DNA of 64,000 nt. Source: Ustulina deusta. Taxonomy: Eukaryota > Ascomycota > Sordariomycetes > Xylariales > Xylariaceae. The notes below the pieces were generated by a model. The model did no database searches and had not been told where the DNA came from. It was given only the letters and a program-made list of their open reading frames with translations. The stretch spans positions 1 through 64,000 of the forward strand of contig JAJNNX010000010.1 in assembly GCA_023159155.1 (NCBI GenBank). Direction: 5' to 3'. Both the position numbers and the translations under genes were made by a program. Positions 1-15,388 of the stretch are shown here, piece by piece (within the stretch, counting starts at the first letter, position 1; the number at the start of each line of letters is the position of its first letter).

Positions 1-3000
1 TATAAAAAATATTAAATATAAAATAGCTTTTTAGATCAAAAAATAATTTATTTGTTAACCGATGTACGATTGTTTAAATAAGTATATAAAAAGATTTTAA
101 AAACTAGATAAAACAGAATTTTAAAAATATACATTAATTTATATATAAAATTGTTTTAGATTATCTAGTAATAAGGCGTATAAGTATAAATAAAATAAAG
201 GATTATACTTAAAAACTTTAAAGCAATTGTATAAAATGAATCTAAGAATATAAAAAGTTCTTTAAAACTTTTAATTATTAACCTACCTTTTTACTTCTTA
301 TATAATAACCCTCAGTTTTTTTTTTTACTATATATAACTTTAGTTTTTTTATACTAAGCTAATAACTTCGACCTACTTTTTAGCCTACTTTTATACCTTG
401 GCTTATACTAATTTTTTAGCCTATTATATAACCGAACTAGAACTGCTTATTAGACAACCAGAACTTATATAGCCTGAACTTATTTGGAATATAATAATTC
501 TAGATCCCTAAGAACTATACTGCTTTATTTATATAATTACTATAAGTTTTAGAATATTTTTGAACTTATATAGTTGTATAACAAGGGCAAGCTATAAGCC
601 GAACTTCTAACTAGTATATAAATACCCTATTATTTATAACCTTTTTTAGACCCTTATATAATAGGCATACTTTTATATAATACTAGCCTTATACTAAATA
701 ACTTTTTTTGGATTATTTTTTATAAAAAATATATAAATAGGATAATTTGTTTTAAAAAGTATGCGATTTTTAAAAAAATAAAAAAGAGAAAGAACTATAT
801 AGGCTAACTATATAACCTATTTTATAACAAAGCTGTTTATTTATAAATATCTATTGAAAATTTAGTATTATAAAGGATTAATATTAGTAGTATTTTTAAT
901 ATCTTTAAAAGGTTGTACGGAAGATTTTATATTTACTAAATTGGACCTAAGAAAACTTGGAATAAGATCTATATATAATAAATGCTTACTTTAATATTAA
1001 TATAAATTATAGCTAGTACTGGGCTAACTAGACTATAATTATTTTTATAAAAAAAAAAAAAAACTTAGATTTAGCACTGTACAAAGTACTAGAGCTTATA
1101 TTAATAAGCTTGCAAAGGTATAATAAGCATTCGTGCAAGTTATTAAAAAGAATCTAACTTAGCATAACTATTATATAAGCATGTTAAAAAGTATTAGAAC
1201 TAGCTATAGCTTTTATATTTTAAAAGTTAATAAGTAAAGTTTTTTTTTAAATTTTTAAGTATATATTTAAGTAATAACTAATAATATATTAAAAAGCTTT
1301 ATATAAAAGATAATGTTATTTTATAGACCGGAGGTATAATTAAGAGGCAATTATATAAAAAGCTAATAATATAGATTTTTAGATTTTTAAGCAAACTAGG
1401 CATAAAGCGCTATAACCCAAAAGATTAAAACACCTAGAGCTATTATATAAACAAAAATATTTTATATGCTATAAAAAAAAATACTAGTTAATAAAATATA
1501 TTTTTTAAAAATAAGCCTATATAAAAAACTAATATTTTAATTTATACAAAATAATTAATAAAATAAAACTTATGCTTAAAAAGTTTTTGGTATACTTTAT
1601 AAACTTTAAAAAATATCTAGAACTAGATAAAAGTAATAAAAATATTAAAAAAAAATTTAGGAGTTAATCAACCTAATTTTTTATAAATAACGCCTTTATT
1701 TATTATATAACTAAAAAGAATATTTAAAACTATAAAACAGATATACTATCTAACTAGTTTATTTTTAGCAACTAGTATTATATAGAATACTAAAGCAAAC
1801 TATAAAACATAAATGCTTCGAACTATTTAATAGTAAAAAAAGTACAATTAAAAGCTTATTTTAGATTTTACTTTTGTACAAAAGTAGACTAGACTTTAAG
1901 CAGCACAAATATTAGGTTTAGCAGTAGTAATATAATTATTACTATAGGTATTATATAAATAAAAAATTTATTTAGTATAACAATATATTATATTCTAAAT
2001 AGCCTAATACTATTTTTATTTTTACTAAAAAATACCAACTATTTATAGATTTATTTTAATAATATAAAGAATATTATTATATAAAAAAATAAAAAAACTA
2101 TTTTTGTTATATATAAATAAAGATACTTATTTTTTAATATAAGTTTTTATAAAGCTAGACTATACTTTATTAAAACAAAGTTATAATAATTATACTGTTA
2201 ATTTCGATACTTTTATATAGAAAGACTATATATAATGCTTAGTTATATAGGATATAATATTGATTATTTAATTTTAGAAGAAATCTAGAAATTCTGTTAC
2301 TACTATTAATTATATAACCTAACACTTTAATAATTCAAGTTCTTAATTAAGAACAATTATAATTTTAATTATAAAGTTATAATTAATGCTATACAAATAG
2401 ATAATAGGACTTTTTAACTATATTATATATGACCTAGGTATAAACTTTTTATCCGAAGAATTTTAGAACCAAGCAAGGATTATAGGCACTTAGTACTATA
2501 CAATGCCTGTTAAGGCGTACTAAGTAATTAGCAAAATCAAAAAGGCATATAGCTCTTTTTGCTATATATATAATATATTAAAAGCTGAGATTAGTAATTA
2601 TACAAAGGATAAGTTAATCTTTTAAATAGTAATTAAAGCCCTAAATAATACTGCTAGGCCAAACAGCTTTATATTAACCTTTTTTATTTTTAAAGCTTAT
2701 TCTAGAATTAATCAAGATTTACCTTTTTTGCTTAACATTATACAAAGGGCTAAGGCAATTAAAAAAGCTATAAAAATATTATATAAAAAAAAAACTAAGG
2801 TTAAAATTAACCGAACAATTAACTAGCGTAATAGCTTTGCTTTGTATAATATACTATTTCTACCCTTATATAGTAAGGTATTAGTATAGCAAAAAAAAAA
2901 AAGCTAAAATAGATTATATAAAATTAAGTTAATTAAAAACTCCAATATAATTATTAATTTAATAAACGGCCTAATATATTTCTATTAAACATAAATTAAG

Positions 3001-5309
3001 CTTTATTACTATACAACCAAAAAAAATATTCTAAATAAATATACTAAAGAAAAAAACAAAATATAACTTTTTTAAACCTTTATTATACAAAAAAAACGTA
3101 AATAACCCCTAAAAACTATAATATTCTATATAACCTTTATATAATAAATTAATTAACTATTCCTAACCCTTAAAAAAAAACAGAACTATACCCTAGCTAT
3201 TAAACTATATAAAAACAGCATTATTAATATATCCGGAGGTCTATTTAAAAAATCTAATACTACTAAAATTAATGATTTTGTTATATAAAGCATATTTTAA
3301 TTCGTAAAATACGATCTAACAAAATATAGCAATATTTATATTTTTAAGTTCTAGCTTATACAAAAAATTAAAAAAAAAATAACTAAGCTATATAAAAAGT
3401 TCCAACTTATTATATAAAGCTATAACAATACTAAAAAAAAAAAAATATTTATTTAGTTACTAATAATCTAGCAAATAAGCTAAAGACTGCTACTTGTACT
3501 AGGACTTTTTCTAATTTATAACTTTAATACTTTAAGCAAACTTTAAAATATTATATAAGCATATATATAATTAAAAAACAAATTAGCCAAAAAAATCCTT
3601 GTATAACTGCTATTTAAACTAAAGTTAAAATATTTTAATAAAACAATTCTATAAATTATATAACTTTTATATAAACTTGCCAAATTAGATCTATACTAAT
3701 TTAAGATATACTATTAATACTACTATAAAAAGCTTAGTATAACTATTTTTATATATAACCTATACTTATTTTTTACTAAAGGACCTTTAGACAACTTTAG
3801 TATTACCGGACTATAAACAAACAATATATTTAGCTTTATATCGCTAGGTTTTTTAAAAAAAAAAATACAAATTATAGCAAGCTAAATTTTATACAAAGCT
3901 AAAAGAGATATTTTAGCTAGGTCATTTTATAAAGTTTAATAGCAGACAAATTATATTTTTATTCAAAAAAAATATTATTTTAACCTAAAAAGGCCAAACA
4001 AACTAACTAGACTAGATTAACCTTTATATAACTGATTTTATATAGCAATATGTTTTGCAATAAACAAAAAGTATATATATTAGTAATATCTGCTAGCCTA
4101 AAGCAGTATATAACTTATATATAATTGCTTAAGTTATATATCCTGAGCTATATAATATTAAAAATTTAAACTAAAAAATCTAGTAGCAAATAAATAATAA
4201 AAATTACGGCCTAACTTTTGTACTAATAGACCTATATTATATAAAGCTATTTATTTTTATAAACAAATTATTTATAAATAATATAGATATAACTTTTTAA
4301 CTTAGATTTATAATTATATTAAGAACTGAATATTATACAAAAAAAAATTTAAGTTTTAAAATTAAAAAAAATATTATATATTAGAATTTAAGCAAGTATA
4401 AAAAGGTAATAAAAAGCATATTTATAAATAAATTATATAGCATAATTAATAGCTTTAATAGTACTATTGCCTTTTATATAATATTTTTAAAAATTATAAC
4501 TATACTATAACTGCTTCTAATTCTAGCTGTTTTATATTCTAATTTAAAGTTATTATATAATTATTTTATTAAGCTTAATACTATATAAAAAAAACGCCTA
4601 ATAATTAATATTATATTATTAAAAAAATTATATAAAAAATAAAAAATCTCTAAAATATAATAGATTAATAATAAAAATAATCTAGCTAATATATTTATAA
4701 AAAAGATACTAAACCAAGCTTTAAAAACTTTTATATTAATAAACAAATTAATTATATAAATAAAAATATTTATTAATAAAATATATAAAATTATATATAA
4801 TTATAATATTTATAAAAAAAAAAATTTAAAAATATAAAAGTAATATATAATAAATTAATTCCAAAAAGAAAAACAAACATAAATACTATTCCTTTTTATT
4901 TTTCTTTTCCTTATTTTCCTTATTATATAAATAATTTACCTCTTTCCTTTTAAACGTAATAATTGTACCAAGCGCCATACGAACGCCAAACAAACGCTGC
5001 GCAAATATTACTTTAAAACCTAATAATCTAGCAATAGCTATAGAACAAGTAACTACTACGCACTGCACAAACATTCTCTATATATAGCAATAATAATACT
5101 ATACAACTGGATAAAAACTATACAAAAATAACCCTTTTAATAGAGGATAAGCGTAATTAAATGTATAAAAAGCATATTAGCGAGCACCCGGATTTATATA
5201 TTAATTAATAATATAGCAATAACCTAAACTTTATTAGTTTATATATAAAAAGCAAAAATATTAATAATACATTAAAAATAAACAAATATATAACAAAAAA
5301 ATAAATATA
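1..5309. mobile_element. RIP-degraded internal region of long-LTR retroelement (left copy, cut by window edge)
   Basis: This AT-rich stretch has no usable open frame. Its reverse complement reappears at about 25,840-31,277. For example, the stretch near 4886-5074 matches 26,080-26,265 inverted, and the first bases of the window match about 31,277. It ends directly at an LTR copy (5310). Two inverted copies of one element, each next to the same 1 kb terminal repeat, fit an LTR retrotransposon. The coding content is too decayed to name gag or pol or to fix the orientation. Stops are everywhere, with residual C and G mostly in short islands. The copy continues beyond the left edge. Confidence 0.7.
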
Positions 5310-6331
5310 TATATTAATATATAGCGCTATAATAAGCTAACAATTGTTAGGATTATTTATTAGTAGTAATACTATATAATAATTGCTATTCTAACTAATA
5401 ATTTTTAGTATATAACTATTATTACTAAAAAGCTAGATAATGTTTATTATATAAATATATATATATATATATATAATATATAAAGACAGGCAAACGTACA
5501 AAACAAAAAACTTTAAAAAATAACAAAAGAATAAAAAGCAACAGGAAACTCAAGCACCTTTTTATATGCAAGTCCTCCTATATATAAACTAACCTAACTT
5601 TTAATTAGTTAATTTCCTTTTGTATAAATAACCTGCCTAGTTAACTAAACATAAGCAATTTTAAAAGCTTTAATTAGTAACTACCTATATAAGGCCTACC
5701 GACCGGATAAGCTAGCTAATTATAAACTTTGCTATTATATAGGGCAGAAGCAAATATTCAGCTTTAACTTAAATAGTTACTAAGTAATGTTTAGCTTATA
5801 GTTTTTAATTAATTATATAGCTAAAGCAGTAGCTTTACAATATTGTTACACAACCTTATTAAAAAAAAATAATTTATTAACTTAGCAGCTATATATATAA
5901 ACTAAATTACTAACCTAGTTGCCTTTCTAATAGTTAAACTTTTATATATATATTTAGGCAGTTATATAATTGCTTTTTTTGTTCTTTTTATATAATAAGC
6001 AGTTATAACCAAAAAAAAAAATAGCTAGTATTAGAATAACTAGCATTAGTTATAACTTTATTATATAATTTGTATAGAATATAAATTTACGCTTGGCTGT
6101 TATATAAATATTAGCTAGACTTTGGCCGGACAAAAAGGACCTTATTTCCTTTTTGTTATATTAGCTTATATAATAACGTAAGCTTTTATATAAATATAAA
6201 AGACTTATGCTTTGTATAAACATTCTTTTTTTTTTTTTTTTTTATAGATAACATAGTATAATATATTATATTCTATCTATACGTGTTATTTTGTTTTTAT
6301 ATACAATATATTATATACAGCCCATTTAACA
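5310..6331. repeat. 1.02 kb LTR, copy L1
   Basis: This is about 1,022 bp and is repeated directly at 6332-7340 and inverted at 24,817-25,839. It ends in CCCATTTAACA, and the inverted copy starts TGTTGAATGGGC, so the repeat has TG...CA-type ends. It borders the internal region on its left, as an LTR should. It retains some GC, for example near 5560-5720 and 6110-6180. Confidence 0.75.
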
Positions 6332-7340
6332 TATATTAATATATAGCATTATAATAAGCTAATAATTATTAAAATTATTTATTAGTAGTAATAATATATA
6401 ATAGTTATTATTTTAGCTAATAATTTCTAGTATATAATTATTATTGCTAAAAAACTAGATTATATTTATTATATAAATATATATATATAGTATATAAAAA
6501 TAGGCAAAGATACAAAACAAAAAATTTTAAAAAATAACAAAAAATAAAAAGCAACAAAAAACTTAAACAACTTTTTATATATAAGTTCTTTTATATATAA
6601 GCTAACCTAACTTTAAATTAGTTAATTTTTTTTATATAAATAACCTGCCTAGTTAGCTAAATATAAATAACTTTAAAAGTTTTTAATTAATAATTATTTA
6701 TATAAAGCTTATTTACTAAACAAGCTAGCTAATTATAAACTTTGCTATTATATAAAGCAAAAATAAATATTTAATTTTAATTTAAATAGTTATTAAATAA
6801 TATTTAGTTTATAGTTTTTAATTAACTATGTAGCTAAAATAGTAGTATTGCAATATTATTATATAACTTTATTAAAAAAAGAATTTTTATTAATTTAGTA
6901 GCTATATATATAAACTAGATTACGAATTTAAGCGCTTTTTTTAGTAGGTAAGCTTTTATATATATACCTAAGCAGTTATATAGTTATTTTTGTTTTTCTT
7001 TATATACTAAGTAGTTATAACTAAAAAAACAAATAATTAATATTAGAATAACTAGCATTAGTTATAACCTTATTATATAACTTGTATAAAGTGCAAGTTT
7101 ATACTTAGCTTTATATAAATATTAGCCGAACTTTAAACGGACAAAAAAGACCTTACTTTTTTTTTATTATATTAGCTCGTATAATAATATAAGCTTTTAT
7201 ATAAATATAAAAAGTTTATGCTTTATATAAATATTTTTTTTTTTTTTATAGATAATATAGTATATAATAGATTATATTTTGTTTATATATATTATTTGTT
7301 TGTTTTTATATATAATATATTATATATAGCTTATTTAATA
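6332..7340. repeat. 1.01 kb LTR, copy L2, abutting L1
   Basis: This is the second copy of the same LTR, starting at the base after L1 ends. It can be followed over its whole length against L1, but more of its C and G have become T and A. For example, the GGCCGGACAAAAAGG-like stretch of L1 near 6123 is AACGGACAAAAAAG here. No internal sequence separates the two LTRs. Confidence 0.75.
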
Positions 7341-8459
7341 ATAATATTATAAAAATAAAAATCTTTTTAAAAATAAATAATAATTATTAAATATAAATAA
7401 AAATATATATTATAATAATATTTTTATTAATTATAATTTTTTAATATAATATTAAGTTTATTTTAAAAAAATAATTAAAAAAAAAAATAATAATATTGTA
7501 ATAAGTTTTAATAGTTATTATTTGTTTAATTACTTTAGATTATAAAGCTTAAAAAATCTAAAGAAAAATTAACGCTTTAAAAAAAAAAAAATTTATATTT
7601 TATTAACTAATTATAAATAAAATATACTTATCTAAATATAAATTAAAAACTTAGAAAAAAGTTAAATTATAATATAATAAAAAAAAAGTATTTAAAAGTT
7701 ATTAAAACTTTTTATTAACTATAAAACTACTTATATAAAATTAGATTTTATTTAAAAATAAATATTAAAGTACTAATTATTTAATTAAACAATAGATTTT
7801 TTATATTAGTTAATATAATATTAACTTAATAAATTATTTTTATTAAAATATTTAATTTTAAATTATATTATATTTTTTAAAAAAAAAATATAGTAATAGA
7901 TAAACTATTAAATAAATTAAATAATGAAAAAAAAAATATTAACAACTTTATTAATTTTTAATTTTATATTATAATAATTAAACTAATAATTATTTTAAAT
8001 ATTACTTTTTTTTTAAACCAAAACAAAAATAGTTAATATATTTATATAAATTAGCAATATATTTTATTACTAAATGTTTATTTAATTGTTTTATAATAAT
8101 AAGATAATAAAGAATTTATAAAAATTATTTAAAAAAAAAAAAAAACTATTATACTATATTTAATATTATATTAATAATTTTAATAATTAAAAATATCTTT
8201 TTTACAAAAAAACTATATATAACTAAAATATTATACCTAGAACTTTATATATTATAGAATTACTGCTTAATACTATTAAAAAAACTCATAATAAGATATT
8301 AAAAATATTTTAAATAATTATAAGTTATATTAATAAATATAAAACAAGCAATCTAAAAAAAATATTACTATAATAAAGCTAAAAATATATTTATAAGCTA
8401 GATTTTTAATATTTAATTTATATTTAATAATAATAAATTTAAAATAATTCTTAAAGCTA
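7341..8459. other. AT-rich intergenic/degenerate sequence
   Basis: This is a very AT-rich stretch between the tandem LTRs and the target duplication of the next element. I see no open frame, RNA gene or repeat boundary in it. Confidence 0.4.
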
Positions 8460-8464
8460 AATAT

Positions 8465-8624
8465 TATTATAATTAGTTAAGTAAAGCTTTTATAGCTAGT
8501 TTATTAATATTATAAATAAAGACTTTATATATATAGCTATAAAATTATAAATTAATTTATATATAAATTTTTTATTTTATTGTTATATAGGTCTAGAGTT
8601 CTTATATGTTTTGCTAAAACTAAA
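8465..8624 (+). repeat. Left LTR of copy A
   Basis: It aligns with 57914-58151. The start TATTATAATTAGTTAAG corresponds to TGTTACGATCAGTTAAG by transitions only. The A-run part and the last 30 bases or so of the full LTR are missing here. Confidence 0.7.
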
Positions 8625-10900
8625 AGTTTAAATATAGTTTTAATTTAAAATTATTAATAATATTAAGTTTATATAGCTTTTTTATAATATATTGCTTTAT
8701 TATTATTTTTATAATTGTTTATAAATTTATTAGTTATTATTATATATATTTATTTTTATAGTTTTTTTGAAAATTTAAAAAGTTTTTTATAAGTTTTATA
8801 AAATTAATTAAGCTTAATTAGTATATTTTTAAAAATTTAAGTTATATATTAAATATTATTAAAATTATAACTTTTTTAATGAATTTAATATTAAAGTTTT
8901 TTATTTTTTTTATATATTTTTAATTGTTTAATTTATTTAATTTTGAATTTTGTTTTATTATTAATATTTTTAGCTAAATGTAATAACTAGATTTATTAAA
9001 ATAAAAAATTATTGTTTTTTTTTTTATAATTAATTCGTATAAAATAAGTTTTTTATTTTAGAAAAATTAAATAAATTAAAAATATACCTAAATCTTTGTT
9101 TTTTTTAAATTTTAAAAATTTAATTAATTAAAAATTTAATCTAATAGTTAGTACTTATGTTATAAAACTTTGTTTTTTGTTTTAAAATTTACTAAAAAAA
9201 AATTTTATTAGTTTATAGCTTATATTATTTTTATATAAAAGTTATTATATTATCCATTATTTTTTAAATGTTTTAAGTTTAATAAATTAATTTAAATATT
9301 TATTGCTTAATATTAAAATTTATAACAGTTTTATATATGATTTGTTATTATTATTTTTAGTAGTAATATATTAATTAATAAATATTATAAAAAATTATAT
9401 ATAAAATTTAAAATAAAAAAATAAATATTTTTATTATTTTAGTATTTATTAATATAAAAATAAAATTATTAATCTAGTTCTTAATTAGTTAATTTTATTA
9501 CTTTTTAAATTTAAAAATAATAAGCGCTATTAAAATAGTGCTTAATACTTATAAAACTATTAATTATTACTATAAATTTAAAACTAAATAATTCTATATT
9601 ATTTAATATATTAAAATTTTTTATATAAGTTTTTTTAATATTATATTGTTAATAATTCTATAATATTTATTTTTTTGCTAAATAAAATTATAAATAAATA
9701 ACTAAACTTATTTATAAATATTTATATATAATTATAATTTTATTAGTTAAATAATATGTTTTTATTATTTATTATTATATATTACTATACTATAAATAAT
9801 ATAAATAATAAATAAATAAAATTACAAGTTTTATTTTATAATATTTTGTTTTTTTATAGTTATAATAATTATATATATATTATTTGTAAATATATTTTAA
9901 ATAAAACTAGTAATATTTTTGTTTTAATATTTTAATTATTTTATATTAATTTTAATATATAATAATTAAAAATATATAAATTTTTTAAATAAAAGTTATA
10001 TATAAAATAATAATTTTATTTAAAATAACTTTAAATATATATAATTTTTTGTTTTTTTTTTAACTTTTATAACTAGTTTTTTTATTTTATTAAATTTATT
10101 CGGTTAGTTTTTTAAAAAGTATTAAATAAAAAGTTTATAATTAATATAAAACTTAATATTTTATTAAAAAAATTTAATATTATTGTTTTTTTTTTAGTTT
10201 TTTTAACTTTTATTATAAAAAGTTTATTATTTTTTTAAATAATATATTAACCATTATATTTTTTTACTTTAATTAATATTATTTTGTAATATTAAAGTTT
10301 AATAACATATTAGTTTAATAAAGTTATTATATTAATAAAATTTAATAATTAAGTATTATAAAAAACTTTGTTTTAAAAAGTTTTAAGTAGTAATATTTTA
10401 AAATTTATATTATTATTACAAATTTATAGGTTTAAATTAAATAAGTTTATTTAATTAGTATTATTATTTCAAAAAAATATTTTATAAGTTTTTAAGTTAT
10501 ATTTTTTTATTATTATTAAATATTTTTTTTTTATATTATATAAAATATTTATTTTTATTTATATTAATTAGCTAGGCTTAAAAAAAGCTAAAACTAATGC
10601 TTTATATATTTAACAGTTTATTTTTTTTAAATATTTAATTTAAAAAAGTAACTATTTTATTAATATATTAAATAAATATATAAATATAGTTATAAAGCTT
10701 AAAAAATAATTAATTTAATTTAATATTTTTAAAATTATGAAATTTTAATAAAATTATTTTTATTTTTTATTTTAGTTTTTATAATTTTTTTTAAATAATT
10801 AATCATAACTATATTAAAATATTATTTATATAAACGTTTATAAATTTATATATTAATAAAGGCTTGCTACTAAGTAGGTTTTATTTTTAAACTAAATAAT

Positions 10901-11144
10901 TGTTAGATTTAGTGTTATAAAGCATACTATATATATATTTTTAGATTGCTTTATTTATTATTGTTTTTTATAGGTCCTATTTTATTTTTATAAAATATTT
11001 ATTTATAAGCTTGCTCGTAAATATAGCCTAGCTATACTTACTAAGCTATATTATTAAATTATAACGCTTATATAACTAAGTAATTCTATTATCTATGCTT
11101 AATTAGCTCTTTTTATAGCTATTAGCTATAGGCTAAATCTAATA
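10901..11144 (+). repeat. 5' LTR of nested element
   Basis: It begins TGTTAGATTTAGTG and ends GGCTAAATCTAATA, where the last bases correspond to ATCTAACA of the right LTR after a C-to-T change. Confidence 0.75.
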
Positions 11145-13731
11145 TATTTTTTTAAAAAGAATTATTTTAGTAATCTTCTTTATATATATATTATTATAGC
11201 TATAAAAATAGTTATAAATAAGTATTAAAATATAAATAATATATAAATAATTAGTATAGTATATAAATAATTATATAACCTAATTTTAAATGTTATATAT
11301 ATTATTAAGTAATTATTTAAAATATAATATAACAAACTTAATAAGCAAAAATATTTATAAAAAAATATGTTTATAAATATAATATATATAAGCTTACTTT
11401 TAGTATTATTAAAGCTTTTTTTTTTTTTTTTTTTTTTTAGTTTTTATAAAATTTTTGTAGTAAGTTTTTAGAACTAAAATATTAAACATTTTACCTTTTT
11501 GCAATAAGATTTATACTAATTTTTTTTTTAGTTTTAATTATAAAATTATTTTTTGTTAATATATTACTAACTATTTCAAAAAAAAAAGTATTTTTGCTTT
11601 AAGCTTTAAAAAAGCTTTAAATTATTTAATAAAAAGTTTATTAATATATATATAAAAAAATATTATAATATTTCTTTTACTTTTTTTTTGTTTAAATTAT
11701 AATAACTAGCGCTTTTAACTAGGCTAAAACTTATAAATATAATATATAACTATTTTTTAAATTAATAATTAATAAGCTTATTATTAATTTAAAATTATTA
11801 TTATTAAATAATAATAATATTTTTGTTTATTTTTTTGTTTTATTTTCTATTTATTATAAAGCTTTTAATATATTATATTTTTATTACTACTATTATTACT
11901 ACTGTTTTTTTATATTTTTTTATTAAGTTTTTATTATTACTATTATTACTTTTAAAATAGCTAGTTTTTTATTAGTTTTGCTTAGTATTTATTGTTTAAT
12001 TTTTAGCGAGGTTATTTTAGTTATATTTATATTACTACTATTTCTGCTTAGTTAAGTTTTTACTAACTAGAATACTATACTTACTACTATTATTTTTTAT
12101 AGTTATAGCTATATTTTATTTTTATAGCAAGCTAGTCTTTATTTAAAGCTTATATTTTTAGAAATCTTTTAAAAAATATTATATTTATAGTATATTTATA
12201 ATACTTTTTAGGGTTACTTAAATAATAACTATATTAAAATATTTAATAATAAGTTTTAATATTTATAGTATATTTCGAAACATATATATAAGCTTTTATA
12301 AATAAGCTTTATATTTATTATTTCTAGAATACTTTTATAGGAAGCACTAGTAATACTACTATTTAGGCTTTATAAACTATAGTTTATATTATGCTATTTT
12401 TTATAAGCTTTTTGCCACTTTATAATAGGATTAGTGCTTTTTAAAGTAATTAAATTTTAATATTGTTGCTTTTTTAGGTAATAAGTTTTTAATTTTGTTC
12501 TATGTTATTAATAAGCTTTAATTTTTTAAGTTTTAGTTTAAAAGCTTCTATAGTTTTAGCTGTTCTAAAAAACTTAGCTATTATTATATTAATAACGCTT
12601 TTATAAGCTTATTAATAATTCTATTATTAATAAATATATATTTTATTAAAATAGTTTTATTTTTAAATTTTTAGTATAACTAATAGTTATAAATATTAAT
12701 ATATTATAGTTTAGTATATAGTAAAGCTTCTTTTTTAGTAATAAGTTTTATAGTTTACTAATTATTATACTATATTTATATTTGCTACTTTTATAGCACT
12801 ACCCCAAGTTTATTAATAAACTAATTAATAAATATTACGTTTTTAATTGCTTGGGCTAAAACTAAAAGTTTTGCTTTACTAATAAATATAATAACTATAT
12901 TTTATTTATTTGTTTACTAATAGATTATTTTTTTAAAAAGTTTTATAATATAAGCTTAAAAGTTTTTTTTATTAAAAATATTATTTATAAAAAATATATT
13001 ACTAGCTATTATAAAGTTATCCTTATTTTTAAATTATAATATATAATATTATATAAAAAATAAATATAATAAAAACTTATTAATAATTTCGTAGTACTTA
13101 AAAAAAACATTATAATTAAATTATATAAGCTTAAAAACTTTAAATATTATATTTAAACATATTATTATTATAGTATATAAAATTAATTTCATTTTTTACT
13201 AGTAGCGCTTAATACTAATAAATATAAAAATCTTTTTATATAAAAAAAGCGTTCAAGTTTTTATTAAAGTACTTATATAAGCTATAGTTATAATATTTTT
13301 TAGCTTAGCAATTTTTTTAATATAAAAAGCTTATAAAAACTAAAAAAAGCTTTTTTTTTTATTTCTAATTATTTTAATACTTAAGAACTATTATAAGTTT
13401 TTATTTTTAATAAAGTTATAATATATTTTAAATATAATAATTGCTTTATTTATAACTTTTTAGTTTTTTTGCTTATATATTATAACTATATTATTAATAT
13501 ATATAAACAAAAATATATTTTTTAAAGAATAATAGTAAAGTTTATAAAGTATTAATTTAAAGCTTATTTTTTATAATAATTTAATAAGCTTTTTTTGTTA
13601 TAATAAAAAAAAACTTTTAAAATTTATATAAAGTTTATAATAGTTTAACTATTATATTTAGTTTTTTATAGTTTAAAAATATGTATATATAAATCTTTTT
13701 ATTTAATTTAATATTTATAAAAATAATATAG

Positions 13732-13917
13732 TTAAGTAAGGGGGGTACGCCCTAGCCACACCTACTAGCCCTATAGCCCGTAGCCGTATGGACTAACCTA
13801 GGCCCCACATATCCCACACTCCATAGCTAATATTCTAGCTGCGCTAGAATATTCCTTTCTATACCTAATATAACCCATTTTACTCAAATATTCTGACCCC
13901 CCCCTAGCCTTACCTAA
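13732..13917. repeat. 186-bp terminal repeat, left
   Basis: It matches 15389-15574 over its full length with scattered transitions. It contains the GGGGGGTACGCC start and the AATATTCTAGCTG palindromic patch. Confidence 0.75.
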
Positions 13918-13979
13918 TATATGGTGCCTCTACGTAGGTATTTGGCTTAACGCTATACTACCAGACCATTCTTTCTATA

Positions 13980-14420
13980 TTTGACCTAGTACAATTGCTA
14001 TACATAAATCTATTTAAGGACCTAGTATATTAGCTATATATAAGTCTATTAGACCAGTATATTAGCTATATATATAAGTCTAGACTAGTATACTAAGCTA
14101 TACGTAAGTCTAAATTAGAGAACTTTTTATATTTGATTTAGTATATAAGTTATATATAGTTCGAGAAATAGTACTAGCTATACGTAAGTCTGTTTAAAAC
14201 CTAGTATGTTAGCTATACATAAATCTATTAGACCTAGTATAATTAGCTATATATGCAAGTCTAGACTAGTATATTAGTTATACGTAGTCTGTATTTAAAA
14301 TAGTATAATGCTATATAAAGTCCGAATTGGAGTCCGAAATATAGAATAATATATAGGCTATATATAAGTCTGTTCGACCTAGTATACTTAGCCTAGTACG
14401 TATGCTATATTAAAGGACTA
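13980..14420. repeat. Tandem repeat, unit about 40 bp
   Basis: Degenerate copies of a unit around CTAGTATATTAGCTATA followed by cgtaagtct recur about ten times. Unit length varies, and some copies are AT-shifted. Confidence 0.6.
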
Positions 14421-14528
14421 TTTAATTAGTCGAGCCAAATATATTTGAACTAATACAACACTTTAATTGGTTGTTTGTTGCTGATTTGTTTAAATAAGGT
14501 TGTTTAGTTTTAAAATGCTGTTGCGGCT

Positions 14529-15300
14529 GCAATATAGACCTTTGACCTAGCCCACCTGCAAAGGCCATACTAACTAACCAGCCATACAGCCAGACCTACG
14601 ACCTAACCTAGACCTTCTAACTAAGCTAGCTATACAAACAGATCTACCTATATAGCTTGGCTACCTATTCAAACCTTCGACTAGTCTACTTGCAAAGGCT
14701 ATATAAACCAGCCAGCCATACAAACAGACCTACCTATATAGCTTGGCTATTTATATAGACTTTCGACCTAGCCCACCTGCGAAGGCCATAGCTAATACGT
14801 ACAGACCTTCGACCAAGTCTACTTGCGAAGGCTATATAAACTAGCTAGCCATATAGACAGACCTACCTATATAGCTTAGCTACTTATACAGACTTTCGAC
14901 CTAGCCCACCTGCAAAGGCCATAGCTAATACGTATAGACCTTCGACCAAGTCTACTTGCGAAGGCTATACTAACTTAGCTAGCTATACTAACAGACACCT
15001 ATATAGCTAAGCTACCCCTACAGACCTTCGACATAGTCTACTCGCGAAGGCAATAGCTAATATATATAGACTTTTGACTTAACCTACCTGCGAAGGCTAC
15101 GGCCAACCTATATGGCCACCTATTGTACGAATACGAAGGCTGTATAGCCAAGACCAACCTATATAGCTAGATCTTCGACCTAGACCCCCCGCGAAGACCT
15201 TATATATAGACCTACCTATAGACTTTCGACCTAGCCCCTTTGCGAAGGCTATAGCTAGCTGTATAGCTAGACCCTTTGTACGAATATAAGGGCTATATTA
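14529..15300. repeat. Higher-order tandem repeat with CCTTCG/CGAAGG hairpin arms
   Basis: Blocks such as gaccttcgaccaagtc followed by tacttgcgaaggc recur at least eight times. Each carries the inverted arms CCTTCG and CGAAGG about 16 nt apart. The linker tacctatatagcttggc recurs near 14,644, 14,730 and 14,862. There is no open frame of note. Confidence 0.6.
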
Positions 15301-15388
15301 GAGACTGAGGCTATTGGAGGAATTGGTAGAAATGGTGGACTTACTAAGGGCAGTAAAGCTTTGTTGTTGTCCCGGCATTCTGATATAG

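Noticed and set aside
4561..4746. 61-codon minus-strand frame
   Set aside because: Low-complexity I/L/F/Y composition in RIP-degraded element sequence; a chance frame.
14529..15300. CRISPR-like array of repeats and spacers
   Set aside because: The units are tandem and degenerate with no unique spacers, and the context is eukaryotic.
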